From assembly GCA_900552935.1 (NCBI GenBank), contig USBN01000011.1, forward strand, positions 1 through 35,118: a stretch of 35,118 nt of DNA, given 5' to 3'. Positions 23,109 to 31,614 of the stretch are shown piece by piece. Both the position numbers and the translations under genes were made by a program. The DNA is from an uncultured Coriobacteriaceae bacterium (GTDB taxonomy: Bacteria > Actinomycetota > Coriobacteriia > Coriobacteriales > Atopobiaceae). The notes below the pieces were generated by a model. The model ran no database searches and was not told where the DNA came from. It saw nothing but the letters and a program-made list of their open reading frames with translations. The first letter of the stretch is position 1, and each line of letters opens with the position of its first letter.

Positions 23109-24422
23109 TTAGGCGAAGAAGTGACCGATCTCGTAGATGATCGAACCGACGATGTTGTAGTCAACGTTCGGGAAGGAAGCGCCAGCAATTCCAAGCTGGG
23201 CGAAGGCCGGGTAGAGCACGAGCGGGCCAGCGCACAGGAAGATGCCGACCAGGAAGGAGCCGAGGAAGGCGCCCTTCCAGCCACCGTAGGCGTAACCGCA
23301 GACGCCGCAGGTGCCGCCAGAGAAGAAGCAGATGCCAGCGGCCGGGATCATGATGGTCTCGCTGTGGAAGGCGACCATGAGGGCCATGGCGACGAGGCCG
23401 CCGAGGAAGGAGCCGATGAAGCCGATGATGACGGCGTTCGGGGCGAACGGGAAGATGGCGGGGCAGTCAACGGCCGGGCGAGCGTCGGGGATGAGCTTCT
23501 CGGAGATGCCGACGAAGGCCTCGGTGATGGCGGCGATGAACTGACGGACACCGTAGATCAGGACGGACATGCCGGCAGCGAACTGAAGGCCAGCGAGGAA
23601 CGGCCAGATGAACCAGAGGTCATTGCCGAAGTAGGACGTGAAGGCCTTGCCGGAAGCGAGCTCATCACCGAAGTGGCCAGTCACGAAGCAGGCAATGGTC
23701 ACGATGTAGAACAGAACAATCATGAACAGGGCGACGGAGAACACGAAGTCCTTGAAGAGCTTGAAGAACTCGGGGAGCTGCTTCTCCTCGGCCTGGGGAG
23801 CATCGAGCTCGCCATCGGCGCTCTTCTTGGCGAAGAGCTTGCCCACGTAACCGGCGAAGGCATAGCCGATGCAGTTGAAGTGGCCAATAGCGATGGAGTC
23901 ATCGCCAACGAGCTTGTTGACGAAGGGCTGGCAGAGCGTCGGAAGAGCGGCACCGCAGATGCCGAGGATGACGCCGCCGAGAATGACGGTGACCATGAAC
24001 GGGGCGCCCAGGGAGATGAAGACGAGGGCGAGGACGCAGGCGAAGTACAGGAAGTGCTGGCCGGTCAGGAAGACGGCCTTGAACTTCGTGAACTTAGCGA
24101 AGACCAGGTTCATGATGAAGCCCAGAACCATGACCATGGCAACCTCGGTGCCGTAGGTCTGGAGAGCGAGCGAGGTCGCAACCTCGACCTGGGTCACAAC
24201 GCCGGAGACCTGGAAGGCACGGCTGAACATGTCAGAAAAGACGGTGACCTGGGAGCTCATGGCACTGGAGCCGATGTTGAAGACCATAAAGCCAATCATG
24301 GTCTTAACGGTACCGGAGAAGACGTCCACCGCGGACTTCTTCTGCAGCAGGAGGCCGACGAGGGCGATGACGCCCATAATCACCGACGTGTCCCTGAGCT
24401 GCGCGAGAATGGCATCAAGCAT
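23109..24422 (-). CDS. PTS IIC component, ascorbate (UlaA/SgaT) type
   Basis: Membrane channel of a PTS transporter, 437 residues with about ten hydrophobic segments. Family marks are GTVKTMIGFMVFNIGSS near the N-terminus, FLTGQHFLYFACVLAL, and the IAAITEAFVGISEKLIPDA ... AIFPFAPNAVIIGF block, which parallels the LIPGA...IYSFAPNAVVWGF region of E. coli UlaA. So the family is SgaT/UlaA, not a galactitol- or fructose-type IIC. Start at ATG 24422 with GAGAGGAAA upstream. A 152-bp gap separates it from IIB, and hairpins lie on both sides. Substrate not determined; relatives transport ascorbate or other acids and sugars. Confidence 0.9.
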   Translation of the reverse strand: MLDAILAQLRDTSVIMGVIALVGLLLQKKSAVDVFSGTVKTMIGFMVFNIGSSAMSSQVTVFSDMFSRAFQVSGVVTQVEVATSLALQTYGTEVAMVMVLGFIMNLVFAKFTKFKAVFLTGQHFLYFACVLALVFISLGAPFMVTVILGGVILGICGAALPTLCQPFVNKLVGDDSIAIGHFNCIGYAFAGYVGKLFAKKSADGELDAPQAEEKQLPEFFKLFKDFVFSVALFMIVLFYIVTIACFVTGHFGDELASGKAFTSYFGNDLWFIWPFLAGLQFAAGMSVLIYGVRQFIAAITEAFVGISEKLIPDARPAVDCPAIFPFAPNAVIIGFIGSFLGGLVAMALMVAFHSETIMIPAAGICFFSGGTCGVCGYAYGGWKGAFLGSFLVGIFLCAGPLVLYPAFAQLGIAGASFPNVDYNIVGSIIYEIGHFFA

Positions 24423-24473
24423 GTTGATTTCCTCTCAGCTGATTTGGACAAAATTACCTAACGGACGGGCTCT

Positions 24474-24560
24474 GACCCATCCGGCTAAGCCGAAACGATT
24501 TGTGCGATGGGTCCGGCGGCCGCAAGCTTTGGGCGTTACGCACAAGACTTGCGGCGCCGG
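24474..24560 (-). promoter_or_regulatory. Intercistronic structured region between IIB and IIC genes
   Basis: CCGGCGGCCGCAAG (24513-24526) pairs with CTTGCGGCGCCGG (24548-24560) with one bulged base and a 21-nt loop. An alternative pairing uses GACCCATC (24474-24481) with GATGGGTC (24506-24513), which shares its last base with the first stem. The two folds could compete. No T-run follows, so mRNA processing, stability or translation control is more likely than termination. Confidence 0.55.
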
Positions 24561-24574
24561 ATGACCTCAGACGC

Positions 24575-24865
24575 CTACTTGGCGTCGTGCTCCTGAACCC
24601 AAGCGGTGAGCTTCTCGGTGATCTCACCCTTGTTCACGATGTTCGTGATGCCCACGGCAGACGGTACGCGAGAGTCATGGGAGAGCTCCTCGGTGAGGTC
24701 GCTCATCGTGATGACGAGGTCACCGTTGAAGCCGTTGATGGAGTCGAGGTTGCCGTGCTCGGTCTCGATGGGGAGGTTGTGCTCCTTGATGACCTGATCG
24801 CACTTGATCTTGAGCATCATCGAAGAGCCCATGCCGGCGCGGCAGCAGACGAGTGCACGATACAT
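24575..24865 (-). CDS. PTS IIB component, ascorbate/galactitol type
   Basis: Soluble 96-residue phosphocarrier that passes phosphate from IIA to the incoming sugar. The phospho-Cys loop CRAGMGSSMML (C8, preceded by C7) matches the CGNGQGSSM loop of UlaB-like proteins; the rest has the small Rossmann-like fold pattern (LVITMSDLTEEL). It follows the IIA gene by 3 bp and precedes IIC across the structured 152-bp gap. Confidence 0.92.
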   Translation of the reverse strand: MYRALVCCRAGMGSSMMLKIKCDQVIKEHNLPIETEHGNLDSINGFNGDLVITMSDLTEELSHDSRVPSAVGITNIVNKGEITEKLTAWVQEHDAK

Positions 24866-24868
24866 TTG

Positions 24869-25321
24869 TTACTTCCCTTCCTTAGCATGGACGAGGTCCA
24901 TGACATCCTGTGGCGTGTTGGCGGAGTCAAGCTGATCGAAGAAATCCGGGTCAGCAAGCAGCTCGACGAGGGACTGCAGGGCGCTCAGGTGCGCGTCGCT
25001 GTCCTTGGCCGCGAGCGGGAAGAGGTACTTCACCGGGTCGTTGGCCTCGGAGCCAAACTCGACGGGCGTCTTCAGCGTGACGATGCCGATGGCGCTCTCG
25101 AGGGCACCGCACTCGGGGCGCGCGTGCGGAAGGGCGACGTGCTCGGTCAGCACGAAATAGGGGCCTAGCTCCTCCTTGCCCTTAATGATGTCGGCAACGT
25201 AGCCCTCGGTCACCTTACCGCCATCGACCATGGGCTGGGTGGCCTTGTAGATGGCATCTTTCCAGTCGGCAGCCTCAACGTTGAGCTGCACCAGGCTCGG
25301 ATCAAGAAGATCGCTTAGCAT
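24869..25321 (-). CDS. PTS IIA component, ascorbate (UlaC) type
   Basis: First gene of the PTS/aldolase operon, 150 residues. The phospho-His is H66 in HVALPHARPECGAL, followed by VTLKTPVEFGSEANDPVKYLFPLAAKD, as in the UlaC/SgaA subgroup of PF00359. Start at ATG 25321 with AAAGGAGG 8 nt upstream. It takes phosphate from HPr and hands it to the IIB at 24575. A divergent DeoR-type regulator lies 405 bp away. Confidence 0.92.
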   Translation of the reverse strand: MLSDLLDPSLVQLNVEAADWKDAIYKATQPMVDGGKVTEGYVADIIKGKEELGPYFVLTEHVALPHARPECGALESAIGIVTLKTPVEFGSEANDPVKYLFPLAAKDSDAHLSALQSLVELLADPDFFDQLDSANTPQDVMDLVHAKEGK

Positions 25322-25726
25322 CCGTTCGCCCTCCTTTATTGACGCGCATTTACGTCTTATGAACGTTACGCAGACGATTTTTCCACACCCATCGGTATCG
25401 GGGCGACTATTTTTTTTCGAACGGTATTCACGTCGCCAAGCGACTGTGTTTTAACCGCGACCGGTAGTATTTTGGCAGCTAAACAACGCTTTTATCTCGA
25501 ATTACATAGTTCGTCGTTTTGATAATTCGACAAATTATTTATAACTTCAGTTCGTATACTTAGTTCGTCTCGCACATAAAAGAATATTCATTCTGCCGTT
25601 CACCGATTTATGAATATGGTCGTTGTGTTTTATGGTTGTTCTCTCGTAAACTCACCCCTGTGCCGATCGAATAGATCGGAATGATCAACGAACCCCTAGA
25701 ACGTTCATAAAAGGAGAGCTGACCCC
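25322..25726. promoter_or_regulatory. Divergent control region, PTS operon / DeoR-type regulator
   Basis: AT-rich for this genome and without a gene. An 11-bp box TTATGAACGTT sits at 25357-25367, close to the PTS gene start, and its exact inverted copy AACGTTCATAA at 25700-25710, close to the regulator start. A related TTATGAATAT lies at 25608. AGTTCGT occurs three times (25508-25514, 25549-25555, 25562-25568). On the plus strand TTTGAT-16-TATAAC around 25519-25546 is a possible promoter. These are good candidates for DeoR-family operators; none is proven. Confidence 0.55.
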
Positions 25727-26530
25727 ATGCGAAGGAGCAATGCGTTCGTAGCGGCAAGACGAGACGCCATCATGGCTCTCCTCGAGCGAGACGGGCAGGC
25801 AAGCGTGGCGGAGCTGGCAGAGCACTTCGAGGTGTCGCAACTCACGATCAGGCGTGACCTCGACTGGCTCGAGAGCCGCCACGTTCTCTCGCGCCAGCAT
25901 GGAAGCGCCTCCCTCCTCAATCCACTTGGGCGCCCATCAGGGTCCCAACGCGTCAGGGCCAATCGAGCCATTGCCCGCGAGGCGGCAAAGTACGTCTGCG
26001 ACGGCGATTGCATATTCATCAACGGCAGCTCGACGGCTCTCTCCATCATCGATTTCATTGAGGCGCGCGACGTCACCGTCGTCACCAACAACGGCAAGGC
26101 CCTCCTCATGGGCGAGCACCCCGCTCTCTCCATCCTTCTTACCGGCGGGGAGATTAGGCCGCCTCGCGCCTCAATGACGGGAGAAATCGCCATGGATAAC
26201 GTGCGGCGCATCCGTGCAAAGAAGTGCTTCCTCGGCTGTACCGCCATCTCTGTCGCCGATGGCATAACCTCCGCAACCGCCCCGGAGCCCGTCGTCAACG
26301 CGCTCATGCTTTCCCAATCAGACGAGCACTTCCTCGTGGCAGATTCTTCGAAGATTGGCCGAACCTCAAGCTTCCCGTTTGGCACGGTCGATGACATCGA
26401 TACCCTCATCACCGACACCGGCGCAACCCCTGAGGAGGTCTCTGCGTTTCTAGCCCATGGCGTAAGCAGGGTCATCCGCGCCGAGCCCGGCCTCGAGGTT
26501 GATGCGGACGAAATGCCAGGGCTGCTTTAA
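25727..26530 (+). CDS. DeoR/GlpR-family transcriptional regulator
   Basis: 267 residues. An N-terminal winged helix (RRDAIMALLERDGQASVAEL ... SQLTIRRDLDWLE, about residues 13-60) is followed by the DeoR sensor domain that binds phosphorylated sugars (CIFINGSSTALSIIDFI, TVVTNNGKALLM, ILLTGGEIRPP, FLVADSSKIGR). It lies divergent from the PTS/aldolase operon and upstream of a HAD phosphatase, so it most likely represses the PTS operon until a sugar phosphate is present. Start at ATG 25727 with AAAGGAG about 11 nt upstream, slightly long spacing. Confidence 0.93.
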   Translation: MRRSNAFVAARRDAIMALLERDGQASVAELAEHFEVSQLTIRRDLDWLESRHVLSRQHGSASLLNPLGRPSGSQRVRANRAIAREAAKYVCDGDCIFINGSSTALSIIDFIEARDVTVVTNNGKALLMGEHPALSILLTGGEIRPPRASMTGEIAMDNVRRIRAKKCFLGCTAISVADGITSATAPEPVVNALMLSQSDEHFLVADSSKIGRTSSFPFGTVDDIDTLITDTGATPEEVSAFLAHGVSRVIRAEPGLEVDADEMPGLL

Positions 26531-26616
26531 GCCTCGCGGCGGGCCAGCGCCCCAATGATTACCCCGCGCGAGCAAATCCGCTTCGAGCATTTCGAATGAC
26601 AAACTGAAGGAGTCCC

Positions 26617-27282
26617 ATGGTTCAAGAGAACGACCCTCGCTACCGACCCGTCATCATCTTCGATTTCGACGGCACGCTCGCGGACACGGAGGGCTACATC
26701 GTCGCCGCCGCAACGCAAGCACTTTCCGAAGCGGGGTTCACGCCCGAGCAGATGGGTGACGTAAGCCGTGTTGTCGGCCCTCCTTACCCCGGCGCCTTCG
26801 CAGCCATCTACGGCGTTAGCGAGGAGGAGGACCTCGCCATCACCAAACGATACTTCGAGCTCTATGACTGGAAGAATCCCGCAAGCCACGAACTCTACCC
26901 CGGGATGCGGGCTCTTTTGGAGGACCTCACGAAGCACGGAAAGAAGCTGGCCATTGCAAGCTCTAAGACCCGGATGAGGCTTGGCTTCTGCATTGAAGAC
27001 CTTGCCCTAGACAGCCTCTTCTCTTGCGTCTTTGCCAAGGAGGATGTCGACGGAGGAGGAAAGGCCAAGCTCATCCGCATGGTCATGGAGGAGCTCGGCG
27101 CTAGTGCCGATCAATGCGTCATGATCGGCGACCGCTTCTACGACATTCAGGGCGCCCGCGCCGCGGGCACGGCAAGCATCGGTGTCACCTTTGGCACACA
27201 CAAGCGTGCTGAGCTCGAAGAGGCCGGTGCAGACGCCGTGGTGGACTCCATCGACGAACTACACGAAGTCCTGCTGGCATAA
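26617..27282 (+). CDS. HAD-superfamily hydrolase (Gph/PpaX-like phosphatase)
   Basis: 221-residue phosphatase. Motif I is DFDGTLADT (nucleophile D16), motif II the Ser of LAIASSKTR, motif III the Lys near GGGKAKL and motif IV GDRFYDIQGA. An alpha-helical cap of the C1 type lies between motif I and II (about residues 25-90), as in phosphoglycolate or sugar-phosphate phosphatases. Start at ATG 26617 with AAGGAG 5 nt upstream, 86 bp after the DeoR gene and probably co-transcribed. It may prevent build-up of sugar phosphates made by the PTS system; that role is inference. Confidence 0.9.
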   Translation: MVQENDPRYRPVIIFDFDGTLADTEGYIVAAATQALSEAGFTPEQMGDVSRVVGPPYPGAFAAIYGVSEEEDLAITKRYFELYDWKNPASHELYPGMRALLEDLTKHGKKLAIASSKTRMRLGFCIEDLALDSLFSCVFAKEDVDGGGKAKLIRMVMEELGASADQCVMIGDRFYDIQGARAAGTASIGVTFGTHKRAELEEAGADAVVDSIDELHEVLLA

Positions 27283-27352
27283 GCTTTGGGCGGACCCGCA
27301 CTGCGGGGCTTTGCTCGCCAAACATACATACGTGCCAACGCGATACAAGAAC

Positions 27353-27394
27353 GCGCCCTGGACCCATTTGGTTCTAGGGCGCCTTTGCTGGCCT
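27353..27394 (+). terminator. Terminator between convergent HAD gene and prfB
   Basis: GCGCCCT (27353-27359) pairs with AGGGCGC (27376-27382), extended by imperfect GGACC/GGTTC pairing, followed on the plus strand by CTTTGCTGGCCTTTT. It may also work weakly on the minus strand for prfB. Confidence 0.55.
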
Positions 27395-27412
27395 TTTAGT
27401 TCCGGGACGCGC

Positions 27413-28549
27413 TTACTGGTCTTCGTCAGCAATGCTCGCAGGCTCTTTGCCGCCCACGACCCAACGATGATACGCGACGACAAACGGGTCGAGATCGCCG
27501 TCAGACAGCACGGCATCGACGTTACCCGTCTCGCATCCCGTCCGAAGGTCCTTGACCATCTGGTAGGGATAAAGCACATAGCTGCGAATCTGGTTGCCGA
27601 AGCCAATCTCCGTCTTAGGTCCGCGAAGTTCGTCGAGCGCCTCGGCACGCTTCTGAAGCTCGAGCTCATAGAGCTTCGAGCGGAGAATCTGCATACACGT
27701 AGCCTTGTTCTGAATCTGGCTGCGCTCGTTCTGGCACGTCACGACGATACCCGTAGGCAGATGCGTGACACGGACAGCGGAATCCGTCGTGTTGACGCCC
27801 TGACCACCGGGACCACTCGCATGGTAGACGTCCACGCGAACCTCGCCGGGATCAATCTCGACCTCGATGTCATCTGGCAGAACCGGAAGGACCTCAATGC
27901 CTGCGAAAGTGGTTTGCCGGCGCTTCTTGGCATCCGTCGGAGAGATGCGGACAAGGCGGTGCACGCCCTGCTCGGCGCGCAACATGCCATAGGCGTTCTT
28001 GCCGGACACGGTGATCGTGGCGCGATCAATGCCGATCTGCTCCGCCGCGGGAGCATCGTTGATGGTGACCTTCCAGCCGCGTCGCTCACAGTAGCGCAGA
28101 TACATGTGCAGCAGCATGCTGCACCAATCCTGCGCCTCGAGACCGCCTTGGCCAGGCGTTATGTTGACGATGGCATCACCACCGTCGAACTCGCCCGTAA
28201 ACCAACTCGCGAGCTCGAGCTCAGAGAGGTCATGCTCAAGGGAGTCGAGGTTGGCCTCGCACTCCGCGAGCAAGTCCTCGTCCCCCATCTCCTGTCCCAG
28301 CTCCCAGGCGGCACGGGCATCCTCGAGCTTCGCATGCGCGGCGTCAATGCCTGCGACATCTTCCTTCGCGCGGGCAAGCTTCGCCATCGTCTCGCGAGCG
28401 GCGTTCGCGTCATCCCAAAAACTGGGCTCAGCGCTCTGACGCTCAAGCTCGGCCACCGTTCCGCGGGCCTCCTCCACATGGAGATAACCCTCGACCTCGG
28501 CCAGCCTGCTTTCCAGAGCAGCGATTCTCTCGTTTGCGACCTCAGACAC
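27413..28549 (-). CDS. prfB: Peptide chain release factor 2, with SPT in place of SPF
   Basis: Class I release factor, 378 residues, RF2 type by overall sequence (FWDDANAARETM near 45-55, GLEAQDWCSMLLHMY, YELELQKRAEAL). The catalytic GGQ is at 248-250 in SGPGGQGVNTTDSAVR. The position that reads the stop codon, SPF in canonical RF2, is SPT here (residues 203-205, 27935-27943, RISPTDAKKRRQTTF). The GTG start at 28549 shares a base with the secA stop (TAGTG) and has GGGAG 9 nt upstream. No internal in-frame TGA, so no programmed frameshift of the E. coli kind. UGA is used as stop in this window (rnr and others). Confidence 0.93.
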   Translation of the reverse strand: MSEVANERIAALESRLAEVEGYLHVEEARGTVAELERQSAEPSFWDDANAARETMAKLARAKEDVAGIDAAHAKLEDARAAWELGQEMGDEDLLAECEANLDSLEHDLSELELASWFTGEFDGGDAIVNITPGQGGLEAQDWCSMLLHMYLRYCERRGWKVTINDAPAAEQIGIDRATITVSGKNAYGMLRAEQGVHRLVRISPTDAKKRRQTTFAGIEVLPVLPDDIEVEIDPGEVRVDVYHASGPGGQGVNTTDSAVRVTHLPTGIVVTCQNERSQIQNKATCMQILRSKLYELELQKRAEALDELRGPKTEIGFGNQIRSYVLYPYQMVKDLRTGCETGNVDAVLSDGDLDPFVVAYHRWVVGGKEPASIADEDQ

Positions 28550-31374
28550 TAGCGATTTCTCCCGTGGCAGTTCTTGAACTTCTTGCCACTACCGCAAGGA
28601 CAGGGGTCATTGCGGCCAATGCCCACATAGGGATCAGGGTCGTCCGCTTTGCGGTAGGTATGCGGCTTGGCATCGGAGGCCTTCGGCGAGGGAGCCGCGG
28701 CGTCACGACGCTCTGCGCGAACAGCGGGAGCCGTCCGCTTTGCTCGAGAGATGGTGGAAGTACGGGCACCGGAATCGCCATCAACCTCAGCGGGACCAGA
28801 GTAGCGCGCGCCCTCGAGGGCAGACGGAGCCATCTGCGAGTTCTGGGCGGGCACGGTGTTGCGACGAATGTGCAGCATCGTACGGAGGAAGTCCTCATAC
28901 ATCGTGTCGACGAGCTGACTGAAGGCGGCGTATGCCTCCTGCTTGTACTCGACGAGAGGATCGCGCTGGCCAAAACCGCGAAGGCCGATGCCCGTCTTGA
29001 GATAATCCATCTCCTGGAGATACGTCATCCAACGCGTGTCGATAACGCGAAGCATAACCTGGGCCGCGAGGCGCTGGGTGATCTCCTCGCCAAGGTCCTC
29101 GGTGCGCTTGGCATAGAGGCTCTCGACGTACTCGTCCATGATCTTCACGACGTCAGAGGTGTCAGCCTCGCGAGAAAGCTCGGGCAGGCCGTCCTCTCCA
29201 GTGAGCTCCTTGACCCAGGAGCGAAGACCATCGAGATCCCAATCCTCGATAGCAGTGCCCTCGGGACAGAACTCGCGAACCTCGCGCTCGACGGTCGCAC
29301 TCGTGACCTCGCTGATGTGCTCAGTCAGATCCTTGCCGTCGAGAATTTTGTTACGCTCCTCGTAAATGACCTGACGCTGCTGGTTCATGACATCATCGTA
29401 GTCGAGGACACTCTTACGCATGGCGTAGTTGATTTCCTCGACCTTGCGCTGGGCACCTTCGATGGCCTTGGAGACCATCTTGGCCTTGAGGGGCATGTCA
29501 GGCGGCATGTCATACTTCGCCATCATCGCGGCGATGCGATCCATACGATCTGCGCCGAAGAGACGCATGAGGTCATCCTCGAGGGAGAGATAGAACTGCG
29601 TCTCGCCGGGATCGCCCTGGCGTCCGGAACGGCCACGAAGCTGGTTATCGATGCGGCGGCTCTCATGACGCTCGGTGCCGATAACCGCAAGGCCGCCAGC
29701 AGCAAGGACGCGCTCGCGCTCTTCGGCGCAAGACTCTTTGGCCCTCTTATTGGCATCCGCAAGCTGCTCGGGCGTAGCAGAATCCTCGGTGAGGCCCTCC
29801 TCGGCAAGAAGCTGACTGGCAAGCTCAACGGGATTACCGCCAAGCAGGATGTCCGTGCCTCGACCCGCCATGTTGGTGGCGATGGTAACGGCGCCCTCGC
29901 GACCAGCTTGGGCAACGATCTGGGCCTCGCGCTCGTGGAACTTAGCGTTAAGGACCTCGTGCTTGATGCCGCGCTGCGTAAGCATCTTAGAGAGGCGCTC
30001 GGAGCTCTCGATAGAGACCGTGCCGACCAAGACGGGCTGACCCTTGGCGTGGCGCTCTTCCACATCGGTTGCGACGGCCTGGAACTTATAGTCAACATTG
30101 CGGTAGATACGGTCATCGTGATCGACGCGGATCACCGGCTTGTTGGGCGGAATCTCGGTAACGGGAAGCTTGTAGATCTCGCGGAACTCCGCGTCCTCGG
30201 TCATGGCGGTGCCTGTCATGCCAGAGAGCTTGTCGTAGAGGCGGAAATAATTCTGAAGGGTGATGGTCGCCAGTGTCTGGTTCTCCTCGCGAACAAGCAC
30301 GCCTTCCTTTGCCTCGACAGCCTGGTGCAGGCCCTCGGACCAGCGCCTGCCCTCCATGATGCGACCCGTAAACTCATCAACGATCTTGACCTCGCCGTCG
30401 AGAACGGCATAGTCCTTGTCGCGATGGAACATGTACTGGGCCTTCAGCGCCTGCTGGAGGTGATTGGCGAGCTGGCCAGAGAGGTCGGAGTAGATGTCTG
30501 CGCCAAGGCGCTCCTCGATTTTGCGAAGGCCTTGCTCGGTCGCGGCGATGGTGTGCTTCGCCTCGTCCATGATGTAGTCACCATCGGGCTCGGGCACGGG
30601 ACCACCCAGCGGATCGCGCTCGGGCTCCTCGGCTCGAACGAGGCCGCGAACCGCGCGGGCAAAGTCCTTGTAGGTATCAGCGGACTTCGTGCCAGCGCCG
30701 GAAATGATGAGCGGCGTACGAGCCTCATCAATAAGGATGGAGTCGACCTCGTCGACAATCGCAAAATTGTGGCCGCGCTGCACGCGCATGGAAGCACGAG
30801 TAACCATGTTGTCACGCAGGTAGTCAAAGCCAAACTCAGAGTTGGTGCCATACGTGACATCGGCCGCATAGGCGGGAGCCTTGTCAGCGAGAGGCATGCC
30901 GTTCTGCAGCAAGCCAACTTCAAGGCCAAGGAAGTTATAGAGCTGACCCATCCACTCGGAGTCACGGCGAGCAAGGTAGTCGTTCACCGTGACAATGTGA
31001 ACGCCTTTGCCAGAAAGGGCGTTGAGATAACCGGCAAGCGTAGACACGAGGGTTTTGCCCTCGCCGGTCTTCATCTCAGCAATGGTTCCCCTATGAAGCG
31101 CGATGCCACCCACGACCTGCACGTCGAAATGACGCATGCCAAGGACGCGATCCGAAGCTTCACGAGCACAGGCGAACGCCTCGGGAAGGAGATCGTCCAG
31201 CGTCTCACCTTTATCGAGGCGCTCGCGGAAAAGCACGGTTTGGCCCGAAAGCTCCTCGTCATCCATCTTCGCGAACTTGTCTCCAAGCTTCGCGACCTCA
31301 TCGGCAATAGCGTTGTACTCCCTCAGCTCCTTATCAGAGCCAATGGACAAGATCTTCGAAAAGAGACCGGCCAT
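28549..31374 (-). CDS. secA: Preprotein translocase ATPase SecA
   Basis: Motor for Sec-dependent export, 941 residues. Walker A is MKTGEGKT (101-108), the DEVD box is at 208-211 followed by DSILIDEAR, and GRGTDI and RGRSGRQGDPG motifs follow in the second nucleotide domain. The scaffold helix and the cysteine-rich C-terminal tail with CPCGSGKKFKNCH bind zinc and SecB/ribosome partners in known SecA. The linker before it (about 860-915) is variable and Ala/Lys/Arg-rich. Start at ATG 31374. prfB follows with a one-base overlap, an order seen in many bacteria. Confidence 0.97.
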   Translation of the reverse strand: MAGLFSKILSIGSDKELREYNAIADEVAKLGDKFAKMDDEELSGQTVLFRERLDKGETLDDLLPEAFACAREASDRVLGMRHFDVQVVGGIALHRGTIAEMKTGEGKTLVSTLAGYLNALSGKGVHIVTVNDYLARRDSEWMGQLYNFLGLEVGLLQNGMPLADKAPAYAADVTYGTNSEFGFDYLRDNMVTRASMRVQRGHNFAIVDEVDSILIDEARTPLIISGAGTKSADTYKDFARAVRGLVRAEEPERDPLGGPVPEPDGDYIMDEAKHTIAATEQGLRKIEERLGADIYSDLSGQLANHLQQALKAQYMFHRDKDYAVLDGEVKIVDEFTGRIMEGRRWSEGLHQAVEAKEGVLVREENQTLATITLQNYFRLYDKLSGMTGTAMTEDAEFREIYKLPVTEIPPNKPVIRVDHDDRIYRNVDYKFQAVATDVEERHAKGQPVLVGTVSIESSERLSKMLTQRGIKHEVLNAKFHEREAQIVAQAGREGAVTIATNMAGRGTDILLGGNPVELASQLLAEEGLTEDSATPEQLADANKRAKESCAEERERVLAAGGLAVIGTERHESRRIDNQLRGRSGRQGDPGETQFYLSLEDDLMRLFGADRMDRIAAMMAKYDMPPDMPLKAKMVSKAIEGAQRKVEEINYAMRKSVLDYDDVMNQQRQVIYEERNKILDGKDLTEHISEVTSATVEREVREFCPEGTAIEDWDLDGLRSWVKELTGEDGLPELSREADTSDVVKIMDEYVESLYAKRTEDLGEEITQRLAAQVMLRVIDTRWMTYLQEMDYLKTGIGLRGFGQRDPLVEYKQEAYAAFSQLVDTMYEDFLRTMLHIRRNTVPAQNSQMAPSALEGARYSGPAEVDGDSGARTSTISRAKRTAPAVRAERRDAAAPSPKASDAKPHTYRKADDPDPYVGIGRNDPCPCGSGKKFKNCHGRNR

Positions 31375-31454
31375 GTCGTTCCCCTATTGTCTTCCGGGTC
31401 CACGCGGGCGAGCATGCCCCCAGCATTCTTTTTAGTCAGTATTTACTTTAGCCG

Positions 31455-31481
31455 TTGCTCGCCCATGCGTCAGGCGAGCAA
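31455..31481. repeat. Inverted repeat in the secA upstream region
   Basis: TTGCTCGCC (31455-31463) and GGCGAGCAA (31473-31481) form a perfect 9-bp stem with a 9-nt loop, about 80-105 bp upstream of the secA start. It may end the BTAD gene transcript (no T-run) or act as an operator for secA. The rest of 31375-31614 shows no gene. Confidence 0.55.
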
Positions 31482-31614
31482 TTCCGCACCACAATATGCG
31501 CACCCGTTCTCGCCGCGTGCGGGGCTGCCCCTGCGCGCCTCCCATATCAATCGGGTTTCTTCCGCCAGTTTGTGATTGGCTACGGCTTTTTTGGGTCAGG
31601 ACGCCCCGAGTCAG

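Noticed and set aside
22776..24461. 561-codon Glu/Gly/Asp-rich plus-strand frame opposite the IIC gene
   Set aside because: Highly acidic low-complexity composition results from the complement of membrane-protein codons; the IIC frame is certain.
28480..28549. Programmed +1 frameshift in prfB as in E. coli
   Set aside because: The frame is open from the GTG start with no internal stop, so no frameshift is needed.
28534..31575. 1013-codon open frame on the plus strand opposite secA
   Set aside because: Antisense shadow of secA with no recognisable domain and no suitable ribosome site; SecA on the other strand has all its motifs.
31375..31614. Small ORFs between the BTAD gene and secA
   Set aside because: Minus-strand candidates are 12-38 codons with no ribosome site and no recognisable sequence; plus-strand frames overlap the BTAD gene.
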